Virus record (IMG/VR): IMGVR_UViG_3300034169_000012
Location: 1-44,774 of that record
DNA length: 44,774 nt
Source: a virus
Direction: 5' to 3' (one strand)
This document shows positions 32,608-39,490 of this stretch, one piece after another (position 1 is the stretch's first letter; every line of letters starts with the position of its first letter). The notes beneath the pieces are model-generated. The model was not told the origin of the DNA and did no database searches. It saw nothing but the letters and a program-made list of their open reading frames with translations. The position numbers were made by a program, and so were the translations under genes.

Positions 32608-32835
32608 ATGATAGAAATCAAGATCGTCCCCCGAATCCGCGAACGGCTCGCCGAGATGGGGCGCCGCCCGGTGTGGCTCAGTCGGCAGACGGGCATCCAC
32701 AAGCCGTCCCTTACAAAAATCATGAACGGTCAGCCCGTCATGCTTGAGACTGCCTACTCTATCTCGGCGGCGCTCGGCCAGACAGTCGAGCAAATCTGGA
32801 TCATCAAGGAGGTGGAGTGTGAAGACGATGTCTAA
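32608..32835 (+). CDS. Cro/CI-type HTH regulator
   Basis: 75 aa from the ATG at 32608. Residues about 5-60 form a Cro-like five-helix HTH: PRIRERLAEMGRRPVWLSRQ, TGIHKPSLTKIMNGQPVM as helices 2-3 with the recognition helix, and LETAYSISAALGQTVEQIW. The layout 'la..tgi....ls.i..g......al.ia.aLg.tve.iw' is that of the XRE family. It has its own promoter inside the early run and no dimerisation domain beyond the HTH. It probably represses early or late promoters. Confidence 0.88.
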   Translation: MIEIKIVPRIRERLAEMGRRPVWLSRQTGIHKPSLTKIMNGQPVMLETAYSISAALGQTVEQIWIIKEVECEDDV

Positions 32836-33025
32836 GATGGTGACCGTCGACGAGATGAAGACCCTGCCGCAGGTCGCCAAGATGTTGCAGGTATCACGCA
32901 GTCAGGTGCGCCGGCTCATGCAGAAGGGCGGGCTCCCGTACTATCAGTACCTGGTGCGCGGCACTCTGTTTTTCGATCCCGCCGAAGTGAAGGCGTGGGT
33001 CAAATCCCAAAAGAAGGAGGTCTGA
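32819..33025 (+). CDS. Excisionase-type (winged HTH_17) DNA-binding protein
   Basis: 68 aa from GTG at 32819 (GGAGG six bases upstream); the ATG at 32828 is an alternative start. Residues 14-65 match the excisionase/MerR-like HTH: LPQVAKMLQVSRSQVRRLMQ, GLPYYQYLVRGTLFFDPAEV and KAWVKSQ. Small proteins of this fold bend DNA or control transcription. With no integrase in the genome, an excision role is unlikely, so it is more likely a regulator or replication accessory. Overlaps the Cro-like gene by 17 nt. Confidence 0.82.
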   Translation: MKTMSKMVTVDEMKTLPQVAKMLQVSRSQVRRLMQKGGLPYYQYLVRGTLFFDPAEVKAWVKSQKKEV

Positions 33026-33026
33026 T

Positions 33027-33815
33027 ATGACCGAACCGACCGAGAAAACAGCGAAGGCCCCCATGATCTGCCGCAAGCTCGTCGCTATCATGGCGGACAT
33101 GGAAGCCTTGGGCAAGGACCGGAAGAACGTCCAGCAAGGATATAACTTCCGGGGGATCGACGACGTGTACAACATGGTCCAGCCGATCATGGCCAAGCAC
33201 GGCGTCTTCATGCGCTCCTCCATCCTCGACGAGCGGAGCGAGGACAGGCCCTCCAAGTCCGGGGGCACCCTGATCTACCGGATCCTCCGGATGAGGTACG
33301 GGTTCATCGCCGAGGACGGCTCGGAGGTCAACACCGACGTCATCGGGGAGGGCATGGACTCAGGGGACAAGGCCACCAACAAGGCCATGTCCGTGGCCCA
33401 GAAGTACGCCATCCTCCAGATGTTCATGATCCCCACCGAGGACCCGAAGGACCCCGAGAACGACAGCCCCCAGGCAGGGCAGAAGGCGGCCGCCAAGCCC
33501 GCGGCATCGACCAAGCCCGCCACGACGAAGCCGGCCGAGTCGGCCAAGGCCCCGGTCAAGACGGGCCCGATCACAGACGCGCAGTCCGCCCGCATCCTCG
33601 ACCTGGTGACGGCGTTCCAGGTAGTCTCCGGATGGAGCGAGCAGGAGCTGTCCGTCGCCATCAACAAGTCGATCCTGAAGAAGTACAAGGTCGAGATCGC
33701 CGGGGTCAAGGACCTGACCGAGGACATGGCCACCTTCCTGATCTCCGAGCTCAAGCGCTGGGGCGAAGCCTGGCTCGAGAAGCACCCCGCGCCCGACGCC
33801 GGCGGTAGCAAATGA
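33027..33815 (+). CDS. ERF-family single-strand annealing recombinase
   Basis: 262 aa, AAGGAGGTCTGAT before the ATG. Residues 14-140 match ERF: a helix ICRKLVAIMADMEALGKDR, GYNFRGIDDVYNMVQPIMAK, HGVFMRS, EDGSEVNTDVIGEGMDSGDK, ATNKAMSVAQKYAILQMFMI. A Pro/Ala/Thr/Lys-rich linker (about 150-180) and a C-terminal helical domain follow. ERF proteins anneal complementary single strands and help circularise or concatenate phage DNA. The next gene is a matching exonuclease. Confidence 0.92.
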   Translation: MTEPTEKTAKAPMICRKLVAIMADMEALGKDRKNVQQGYNFRGIDDVYNMVQPIMAKHGVFMRSSILDERSEDRPSKSGGTLIYRILRMRYGFIAEDGSEVNTDVIGEGMDSGDKATNKAMSVAQKYAILQMFMIPTEDPKDPENDSPQAGQKAAAKPAASTKPATTKPAESAKAPVKTGPITDAQSARILDLVTAFQVVSGWSEQELSVAINKSILKKYKVEIAGVKDLTEDMATFLISELKRWGEAWLEKHPAPDAGGSK

Positions 33816-34471
33816 CCTGGACCAGCAACAAGCGCTTCCACGCCCACCCCAAGCAGGTGCTGGCCGACGGCACCAAGGCCACGGGCGTCACCACCATCCT
33901 CAACGCCGTGCTTGCAAAGCCGGCGCTCTATCGCTGGAATAACACGATGGGGCTGAAGGGTATCGACACCCTCAAGTACGTGGACGAGAAGGCCCGCGCC
34001 GGATCCTACGCCCACGAGATGATCCTGTCCCACCTGGCCAAGGTCGAGCCCGACCACTCCCAGTACAGCCAGCACGAGCGGGACCAGGCGGAAAACAGCT
34101 TCATCAAGTACCTCGACTGGGAGGGGAAGCACAAGGTCGAGCCGATCCTCACGGAGAAGGGGCTGGTCTCGGAGATCCACCGCTACGGAGGGATCGTGGA
34201 CCTGTACTGCCTGCTCGACGGCATCCCCACCCTCGTCGATTTCAAGACGGCCAAGGCGATCTACCCGGAGATGTGGTACCAGGTCGCCGCCTACAAGCAG
34301 ATGCTCGAGGAGGCCGGCAACACCGTCGTCGAGTGCCGGATCCTACAGATCGGGCGCGACGAGACGGAAGGCTTCAACGAACAGGCTCGCGTCGACCTGA
34401 CCAAGCAGTTCGAGCTGTTCACCCACGCGCTTGCTATCTTCAATCTTATGAACCAATTAAAAGGAGAGTGA
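33812..34471 (+). CDS. PD-(D/E)XK exonuclease of the RecB/Cas4 type
   Basis: 219 aa; ATG overlaps the ERF stop. The core shows His68 (SYAHEM), Asp130 in GGIVDLYC, Asp143-x-Lys145 (LVDFKTAKA) and Gln157-x3-Tyr161 (YQVAAYKQ), the motifs of RecB-type nucleases. Together with ERF and SSB this forms a two-component recombination set: 5'-3' resection followed by annealing. It would act on phage DNA ends during replication and packaging. Confidence 0.88.
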   Translation: MTWTSNKRFHAHPKQVLADGTKATGVTTILNAVLAKPALYRWNNTMGLKGIDTLKYVDEKARAGSYAHEMILSHLAKVEPDHSQYSQHERDQAENSFIKYLDWEGKHKVEPILTEKGLVSEIHRYGGIVDLYCLLDGIPTLVDFKTAKAIYPEMWYQVAAYKQMLEEAGNTVVECRILQIGRDETEGFNEQARVDLTKQFELFTHALAIFNLMNQLKGE

Positions 34472-34473
34472 CC

Positions 34474-34716
34474 ATGACAAGAAAGTTCGTTCCCGGAGAC
34501 CGCGTCAAGATCGCGGACGAGCCCAGGGCCCGGGGCACCGTGCTAGGCTACTGCCGGCACGGCTACGCCCTCGTGTTCATGGGCCGAGACTTCGACGGTA
34601 TGCCCGGAGGGCATCCTAACTCCAAGCTGGCCGAGGACAAGCTCCCGAAGCGCTACCGCGGCCACGTCGAGTGGAAAAAGCAGAAGGATCTCTCCTTCGC
34701 CACGAAAGGAAAGTGA
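34474..34716 (+). CDS. Small hypothetical protein, SH3-like
   Basis: 80 aa, AAAGGAGAGTGACC before the ATG. The first half, FVPGDRVKIADEPRARGTVL and GYCRHGYALVFMG, has the alternation and turns of a small SH3/Tudor-like barrel; the second half is basic. It sits between the recombination nuclease and SSB genes, so it may help in DNA handling. No family assigned. Confidence 0.65.
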   Translation: MTRKFVPGDRVKIADEPRARGTVLGYCRHGYALVFMGRDFDGMPGGHPNSKLAEDKLPKRYRGHVEWKKQKDLSFATKGK

Positions 34717-34719
34717 AGC

Positions 34720-34920
34720 ATGAAGAACACCAACCTCACAGAGAAGCGCGTCTACGCCACGCCGGGACGCAAGGTCGCAGTGCGGGGCCAGGTCGGCAGG
34801 CCGAAGGCCGGCAAGCTGGTCGCCAACCTGTACAGCAAGGCCAACATCTACGCCCGGATCGTCGAGGTCAAGGGCGAGCGCATCCTGGTCGGCCGCAACC
34901 AGGTCAAGGTGATGCTGTGA
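34720..34920 (+). CDS. Small basic beta-rich protein
   Basis: 66 aa, AAAGGAAAGTGAAGC before the ATG. Basic and beta-rich (RKVAVRGQVGRPKAGKLVAN, ARIVEVKGERILVGRNQVKV), with the look of a small OB or SH3-like nucleic-acid binder. Its TGA overlaps the GTG start of SSB, so the two are co-translated. Confidence 0.65.
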   Translation: MKNTNLTEKRVYATPGRKVAVRGQVGRPKAGKLVANLYSKANIYARIVEVKGERILVGRNQVKVML

Positions 34921-35303
34921 ACGTCGTCGTCGTCGCCGGCCGGGCAGGCAAAGACCCGGAAGCCACGAAGGGAAACACCAAGGGCGCCCACTTCTCGATG
35001 GCCCTCTCGGAGCGCTATCAGGACAAGGCCACGAAGGAGTGGAAGGACAGGGTGACCTGGGTCAACATCCAGGTCTGGGGTAACTTCGCCGACTTCGTCA
35101 TGAAGCACATCCGGAAGGGCGACAAGGTCCTGGTGCACGGCAAGATCTCGGTGAGCGAGTACAACAACAAGACCTACACCAACATCGTCGCCGACGCGAT
35201 CGAGCCGGAGAAGTACCGCAAGGTCGAGGACCAGGGCCAGCCGAGCGACGAGCCCGCCGGCAGGCCCAGCGACGAGCCGGCCGACGAAGACCTCCCGTTC
35301 TAG
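34917..35303 (+). CDS. ssb: Single-stranded DNA-binding protein
   Basis: 128 aa with a GTG start overlapping the previous stop. The OB-fold is clear: VVVVAGRAGKDPEATKGNTK, AHFSMALSERYQDK, VTWVNIQVWGNFADFVMKHI, KGDKVLVHGKISVSEYNNKT. A Pro/Ser/Asp-rich linker ends in DEDLPF, the acidic tip that docks host replication and repair proteins. It coats single strands during replication and recombination and works with ERF and the exonuclease. Confidence 0.95.
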   Translation: MNVVVVAGRAGKDPEATKGNTKGAHFSMALSERYQDKATKEWKDRVTWVNIQVWGNFADFVMKHIRKGDKVLVHGKISVSEYNNKTYTNIVADAIEPEKYRKVEDQGQPSDEPAGRPSDEPADEDLPF

Positions 35304-35340
35304 GCAGTCATGAACATGGGCCCAATGGCAGGAAACCTAA

Positions 35341-35378
35341 CGCCGGGGGGCGCCCTCCCATCGGGAGGGTCCTCGGCG
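35341..35378. other. Strong hairpin after ssb
   Basis: CCCTCCC-ATC-GGGAGGG (35353-35369) inside a second helix CGCCG/CGGCG (35341-35345 with 35374-35378). No T-run follows, so it is not a plain terminator. It lies in the 130-bp gap between ssb and the next gene and may protect or separate the mRNA. Its position suggests differential expression within the early run. Confidence 0.6.
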
Positions 35379-35432
35379 CGGATCGACGGGAGCCTACGCG
35401 ATACTCCCAGGAAAACGACGGCCGGCGGGCCC

Positions 35433-36047
35433 ATGACTTTTTACACGATCGGCCGGTGCCCCGAGTGCGGGGCGCTGGCCGTGACCTTCGACGATTACCC
35501 TAACGGCATCGGGCTCCACGTCTACACTGAGCTCGGTGCCGAGTACGGCTCCCGGTTCTGGCTGGCGAACACCAGGCCACACCCCGAGTCGAAGAAGGTC
35601 ATCTGGCACATCATGTTGCACGGCACCGAGGAGGTGACGCATGACGAAGATCGACGTTCTTACAAAGTACCTGTTGCTGATGGCAGATCAGGTGGACAGG
35701 CTCCTCGTCGACGAGCGCCCAGGAAGCGAGCCGTGGATAGGGGACCAGCTCAGGAGAGACCTCGCCTCGCTCAGGGAGATGGCCAAGCCCATCGCTTCAG
35801 TACCGATTTCTTTCGACTTGTCGAGCGGCCTGTTCCAGGGGATCACGGGGACGCAGTACACCCTCTGGACGAAGGCGTACCCGGCAGTGAACATCGAGCA
35901 GGAGCTGGCGGCGGCCGGGGCATGGCTGATGGCCAACCCGAAGAAGGCACCACGCTCGAATTATTCCCGGTTCCTGGCCGGGTGGATGAGCCGGACCCAG
36001 CAAAAAGGTGGGACCCGAGGGTTCGTCCTGAGCCAGCCCGTAGATAA
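35433..36047 (+). CDS. Small zinc-knuckle-type protein with long out-of-frame overlap
   Basis: The first 68 codons (CPEC at residues 9-12, then ALAVTFDDYPNGIGLHV, SRFWLANTRPH, SKKVIWHIMLHGTEEV) look like real protein. The frame then runs, without a stop, through the next gene (35641-36072) for over 400 bp as Arg/Gly/Pro-rich sequence typical of a shifted frame. A TGA lies one frame over, just before the next ATG, exactly where an end is expected. So the gene may have lost its stop by a 1-base change, or the sequence has an error there. A start at 35310 is possible; neither start has a good RBS. Confidence 0.5.
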   Translation: MTFYTIGRCPECGALAVTFDDYPNGIGLHVYTELGAEYGSRFWLANTRPHPESKKVIWHIMLHGTEEVTHDEDRRSYKVPVADGRSGGQAPRRRAPRKRAVDRGPAQERPRLAQGDGQAHRFSTDFFRLVERPVPGDHGDAVHPLDEGVPGSEHRAGAGGGRGMADGQPEEGTTLELFPVPGRVDEPDPAKRWDPRVRPEPARR

Positions 36048-36072
36048 GGCGGAGTCATGGGCAAAGAGCTGA
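35641..36072 (+). CDS. Replication protein with DnaT-like C-terminal region
   Basis: 143 aa, GAGGAGGTGACGC before the ATG. The N-terminal half is helical and charged. Residues about 78-122 carry LWTKAYPAVNIEQELAAAGA, WLMANPKKAPRSNYSRFLAG and WMSRTQ, the 'W...YP.vdi..El.ka..W...nP.krk.n..rFl..WL.r' signature of phage replisome-organiser and DnaT-like proteins. These guide loading of the host helicase at the phage origin. The next gene looks like a loader partner. Overlaps that gene by 16 nt. Confidence 0.75.
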   Translation: MTKIDVLTKYLLLMADQVDRLLVDERPGSEPWIGDQLRRDLASLREMAKPIASVPISFDLSSGLFQGITGTQYTLWTKAYPAVNIEQELAAAGAWLMANPKKAPRSNYSRFLAGWMSRTQQKGGTRGFVLSQPVDKAESWAKS

Positions 36073-36728
36073 ACACCCAGGACTACGCCAAGCACAAGGT
36101 CCTGTTCTACCGCGCCTTCGAGCGGCTGTTCGCGGCGAAGGGGCGCAAGGTGGACACGACCATCCTGGACGGGTACTGGCACGCCCTGGGTAACTACCCG
36201 ATAGACCTCCTGTCCAAGGCCCTCGACAACGTGTCGCGCGAGGCTAACGCCTTCATGCCGGACGCCGGCAACATCATGGACGAGATGAAGCGGATCCGGG
36301 ATGACGACCAAAGCACGATCGTCCCTACCTACTGCCCGGATTGCCGCAACACCGGCATGATTATCGTCACCAAGATCTTCAACGGCCACCCTTACGACGT
36401 GGCCTTCCGCTGTGACTGCCCGAACGGCGGGCGGATCGACCAGCGGATCAAGCCGTTCAATCGGCGAGATCTCATGGAGGGCCCGGGGAAGATGCTCCCC
36501 CTGGTCAACCTGGTAGAGCTCGCCAGCTACCCAATCAACCACGTCTGGGAGGAAGGCGTGGAGATCACGAAGGTCTGCGCCGACTGTGGCCGAGGCTACT
36601 CGGTCAGGCACGAGCGCCGCGTGAGCGCCGGAGAGCTTCAAGACACGCACATCTTTAAGAGAGCCACCCCCCACCAGTGCGACGACTGTTACATCGAGGA
36701 AGGTCGCCAGCGCGGGATGTGGATCTAG
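36057..36728 (+). CDS. Candidate helicase-loader-like protein with two zinc sites
   Basis: 223 aa. The N-terminal 80 residues are helical (YRAFERLFAAKGRK, YWHALGNYPIDLLSKALDNV, FMPDAGNIMDEMKRIRD), like the helical domain of phage helicase loaders/inhibitors that begins 'l....y..l.d.p.e.v..Ai..l......fP.p.ei'. Two cysteine sets follow: Cys93/96 with Cys119/121 (CPDC, CDC) and Cys174/177 with Cys208/211 (CADC, CDDC). The role would be helping load host DnaB together with the preceding initiator-like protein. No ATPase motif is present. Confidence 0.6.
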   Translation: MGKELNTQDYAKHKVLFYRAFERLFAAKGRKVDTTILDGYWHALGNYPIDLLSKALDNVSREANAFMPDAGNIMDEMKRIRDDDQSTIVPTYCPDCRNTGMIIVTKIFNGHPYDVAFRCDCPNGGRIDQRIKPFNRRDLMEGPGKMLPLVNLVELASYPINHVWEEGVEITKVCADCGRGYSVRHERRVSAGELQDTHIFKRATPHQCDDCYIEEGRQRGMWI

Positions 36729-36736
36729 GAGGACGC

Positions 36737-37426
36737 ATGAACCAAATCATCAGCTACCTTAACCGCGACATAGCGGTCCACACACTTACGGTCGTCGCCT
36801 CGTTCGTCGTCATCATCCTGCTCGTCAAGATCTGGATCCTGGCGCGGGAGCATGGGCGCGAGCTCGCCACCACCCAGGACATGCTCGACCTGACCCAGGA
36901 CAGCTACGCCAGGGTGAAAAGAGAGGTCGACCAGTGGCGCAAGGCGTTCGGCCCGTTCCCCTCGCTCTACGAGAACAGCCCCGAGGCAGAGGCCGGATTC
37001 AGCCACGACGACATGACCATCGCCGTCGACCTGGACGGGGTGATCCTGAAGTACGTCGATCCCTGGGAAGGGATCTATCACTTCGGAGATCCCGAGCCCG
37101 GAGCGGCCGAAGCCCTCGGCCGGCTGAAGGAGCTTGGCTACAAGATCGTCATCTACACGACCCGCAACAATGCGATGGCCAACCACAACGGCGGCCACAA
37201 CGCGCTCGAGCTGACGGCCCTGGTGCAGAACCAGCTCGAGAAGCACGGGATCCCCTACGACTTCATCGCCCTGTTCAAGCCGCTGGCCCGCTACTACATC
37301 GACGACCGGGCGATCCGGCACGCCGGTGATTGGGGCGCCACGCTCCGAAAGGTCCGCTCGTTCGAGATAACCAGGCTCGATGAGCGGATCAAAAAGATCG
37401 ACGACTTGGCCGGGGGCGATCTGTGA
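36737..37426 (+). CDS. Membrane-anchored HAD-superfamily hydrolase
   Basis: 229 aa from the ATG at 36737 (AGGAGGACGC upstream). A membrane helix at about 15-36 (HTLTVVASFVVIILLVKIWI), then a coiled-coil (38-72), then a HAD core: motif I VDLDGVI with Asp98 and Asp100, motif II IYTTRN (Thr141-Thr142), a likely Lys at 181, and motif IV YIDDRAI with Asp189-Asp190. HAD enzymes of this size are usually phosphatases. Placing it on the membrane is odd for a phage early gene. Its substrate cannot be told. Confidence 0.8.
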   Translation: MNQIISYLNRDIAVHTLTVVASFVVIILLVKIWILAREHGRELATTQDMLDLTQDSYARVKREVDQWRKAFGPFPSLYENSPEAEAGFSHDDMTIAVDLDGVILKYVDPWEGIYHFGDPEPGAAEALGRLKELGYKIVIYTTRNNAMANHNGGHNALELTALVQNQLEKHGIPYDFIALFKPLARYYIDDRAIRHAGDWGATLRKVRSFEITRLDERIKKIDDLAGGDL

Positions 37427-37812
37427 TCGGGCTCTGGGTGAAGATCAAGGAGCGCTGGTACAGGCGGCAGGGCGCCCGGGCGCTGTGGTTCCTGCGCTAC
37501 ATGGACCGCGTCATGCACGAGATGGGGCTCCCTCGCACGGAGATCCGGGCGGCCTGGAGGGACTTCAGGGAGAGCTCCATGGCCAGGCGCGACATGCTTA
37601 ACTGGATGGCCGCCATCAACAAGGTCAAGATCAGGAAGATTCGCCAGACCCAGCTACAGAAAGCCATCGTAGAGCTACGCAGTAAGCTCAGTGAAATAAA
37701 CTACGAGGCCAACATGGCCAAGGGCAAGCTCGCGGAGATGGAGGCGCAGGCCGCGGCACGCGAGGCTATCGAGGCGCCAAAGACAGCCCCGGAGGAGGGG
37801 GTCTCCCATTGA
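37423..37812 (+). CDS. Helical coiled-coil hypothetical protein
   Basis: 129 aa, GTG start overlapping the previous TGA. Basic N-terminal helices (RRQGARALWFLRYMDRVMHE) and a long coiled-coil (about 60-115, QLQKAIVELRSKLSEINYEA). Its TGA overlaps the TTG start of the phosphoesterase. It may partner one of its two enzymatic neighbours. No family recognised. Confidence 0.65.
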   Translation: MIGLWVKIKERWYRRQGARALWFLRYMDRVMHEMGLPRTEIRAAWRDFRESSMARRDMLNWMAAINKVKIRKIRQTQLQKAIVELRSKLSEINYEANMAKGKLAEMEAQAAAREAIEAPKTAPEEGVSH

Positions 37813-38588
37813 AGTTTCAGCTATGTGACATCGACCAGTCGGCCGTCAACCTGTACCCGATAGGGGACTGGCATTACGGCTCCAAGCAGTGCCTTCTTCG
37901 CTTCGTCAAGAAGGTCATCGGCATCATTGATAAGGACCCGGAGGCGAGGTGGGTGAGCATGGGCGACCTGGCAGAGAACGCCATCATCGGCTCGAAGTCG
38001 GACGTCTACCTCCAGGAGAAGAACCCGGAGGATCAGTTCGATGACCTCGTCGATCTGCTGAAGCCGATCAAGGACAAGTGCCTGTTCACCATCCCCGGGA
38101 ACCACGGGCAAAGGACCCACCGGGTAGCCGGCCTCGACCCGGATCGGCTGATCGCCAAGGCGCTCGGCGTTCCGTTCCACAGATACTCGGTCCTGGCCAG
38201 CCTCATGTTGCGAAAGCTGGGGCCCCCCAATCGCGTCGTCGCCTACTTCCACCACAGCCGCGGGGGCGGGTCGACCCAGGGCGGCAAGATCAACGCCGCC
38301 TCCAAGCTCCGGCTCATCGCGCCCAACGCCGACGCCACGTTCGCCGGCCACTCCCACACCACGTCGAGAACGCCGGTGACGTGGTACGACGCCGGGTACA
38401 AAAGCCTGCTCCGCAAGACGGGGTACGACTACATCATCGGGTCGGCCCTGACGTGGAAGGAGAGCTACGCCGAGGAGAAGACTTACCGGCCGGCCGCGGT
38501 CGAGCAGATCATGGTCCGGTTCGAGCGTCATAAGACGAACGAGCTCAAGCACTTCCGCCAGACCTATACCATCATCCAGCCAGACTAG
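37809..38588 (+). CDS. Calcineurin-like metallophosphoesterase
   Basis: 259 aa with a TTG start at 37809 overlapping the previous stop; GGAGGAGGGGG lies upstream. The metal motifs are present in order: Asp20-x-His22 (GDWHYG), Gly52-Asp53 (MGDLAEN), GNHG at 97-100, His148 (YFHHSRG), and GHSH at 180-183. This is a common phage protein related to DNA-repair phosphoesterases; possible tasks are cleaving DNA ends or cyclic nucleotides. A cyclic-nucleotide anti-defence role is possible but cannot be shown here. Confidence 0.88.
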   Translation: MKFQLCDIDQSAVNLYPIGDWHYGSKQCLLRFVKKVIGIIDKDPEARWVSMGDLAENAIIGSKSDVYLQEKNPEDQFDDLVDLLKPIKDKCLFTIPGNHGQRTHRVAGLDPDRLIAKALGVPFHRYSVLASLMLRKLGPPNRVVAYFHHSRGGGSTQGGKINAASKLRLIAPNADATFAGHSHTTSRTPVTWYDAGYKSLLRKTGYDYIIGSALTWKESYAEEKTYRPAAVEQIMVRFERHKTNELKHFRQTYTIIQPD

Positions 38589-38596
38589 GAGGCACC

Positions 38597-38911
38597 ATGA
38601 AGAAAGACACGTTGCTCGCTCTGCAAAAGAGCATCCGTCACTGGGAGCGCCTGCTCCTCGGCGTGGACAAGAAAATGGGGCCGGGCTCCTGCGCCCTGTG
38701 CCAGAAGTTTTACAAGGGGATCAGCTTCAACCCGTGTCGCGGGTGCCCCGTCAGGGAGGCTGTCGGTTTCGGCGGGTGCGCCAGCACCCCGTATGCGGCG
38801 GCCGCGGCGCCTTTCAGGCACGGGTACAGCGCCGGCCGAGAGGCAATCCTGCCGATCTGGGACGAGCTCCAATTCCTACGCGGGCTCCTACCCGAGAAGG
38901 TGAAGAAGTGA
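38597..38911 (+). CDS. Cysteine-rich conserved phage hypothetical
   Basis: 104 aa, CTAGGAGGCACC before the ATG. Cysteines lie in CALCQKFYK, NPCRGCPVREAV and GGCASTPY, probably one metal site; helices before and after give a helical hairpin. I know this arrangement (C..C....C..CP....g.gC..TPy) from other phages as a protein of unknown function. Its TGA overlaps the next GTG. Confidence 0.75.
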   Translation: MKKDTLLALQKSIRHWERLLLGVDKKMGPGSCALCQKFYKGISFNPCRGCPVREAVGFGGCASTPYAAAAAPFRHGYSAGREAILPIWDELQFLRGLLPEKVKK

Positions 38912-39234
38912 AGCCCGCCGAGCGCAACGATCTGATACGATCGTACTTCGAGGCGGACATGGCGCTCCTCAAGGCCAAGGGCCACGACTACGCCGGCAAC
39001 GAGGACTGCCTGGCCAACCTCAAGCGCTTCGGATCCTACGGGATCGTCGTCAGGCTGTCGGACAAGTTTAGCCGGCTCGAGACGCTGACCAAGCAGGGGC
39101 AGATGGCCGTGACCAGCGAGTCGCTGATCGACACCGTGCGCGACATGCGTAACTATCTGTACCTCCTCCAGATTTTCCTGGAGGGGAAAGACAACGATCC
39201 GAATCTTCCACTATTCAACGTATCGGAGGTGTAA
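38908..39234 (+). CDS. DUF1599 / nucleotide-modification-associated domain protein
   Basis: 108 aa, GTG start. KGHDYAGNEDCLANLKRF, GIVVRLSDKFSRLETLTKQG, and ESLIDTVRDMRNYLYLLQIF match the DUF1599 family (all-helical, MazG-like). Members lie near phage nucleotide-metabolism genes and are thought to act on modified nucleotides. No base-modifying enzyme is seen in this genome, so here it may act as a nucleotide pyrophosphohydrolase that cleans or changes the pool. Confidence 0.82.
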   Translation: MKPAERNDLIRSYFEADMALLKAKGHDYAGNEDCLANLKRFGSYGIVVRLSDKFSRLETLTKQGQMAVTSESLIDTVRDMRNYLYLLQIFLEGKDNDPNLPLFNVSEV

Positions 39235-39235
39235 C

Positions 39236-39490
39236 GTGAAGCCAATCAACATCGAGATCCGGATCTCAATAAACTCGGGGGCGTCTCTGTTGCTGTTCCT
39301 GGCATCGTTCTTCCTGCTGATCCTGGGTGTCGCCCTGTCCCCGGCGGTGGCGTCGACCCTGGCGATCTCGCTGGGCGCCCTAACGCTGGCGTTTGCCGGG
39401 TACCTGAAGAAGCGCGACAGCAACAACAAGATCGCCGCCAAGGCTACGAATGACGCCTGCGCCTGCGAGGCCGAGAAGCGGGACTCGTGA
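39236..39490 (+). CDS. Two-helix small membrane protein
   Basis: 84 aa with a GTG start 1 base after the previous stop. Hydrophobic segments at about 15-38 (ASLLLFLASFFLLILGVALS) and 41-58, a basic tail (GYLKKRDSNNK) and two cysteines near the end (ACACEAEKRD). TGA overlaps the RusA GTG start. Membrane function is unknown. Confidence 0.65.
   Translation: MKPINIEIRISINSGASLLLFLASFFLLILGVALSPAVASTLAISLGALTLAFAGYLKKRDSNNKIAAKATNDACACEAEKRDS

Noticed and set aside
32819-33025. Excisionase of a temperate phage
   Set aside because: The fold fits, but no integrase or att-like site was found, so the name is kept to the fold only.
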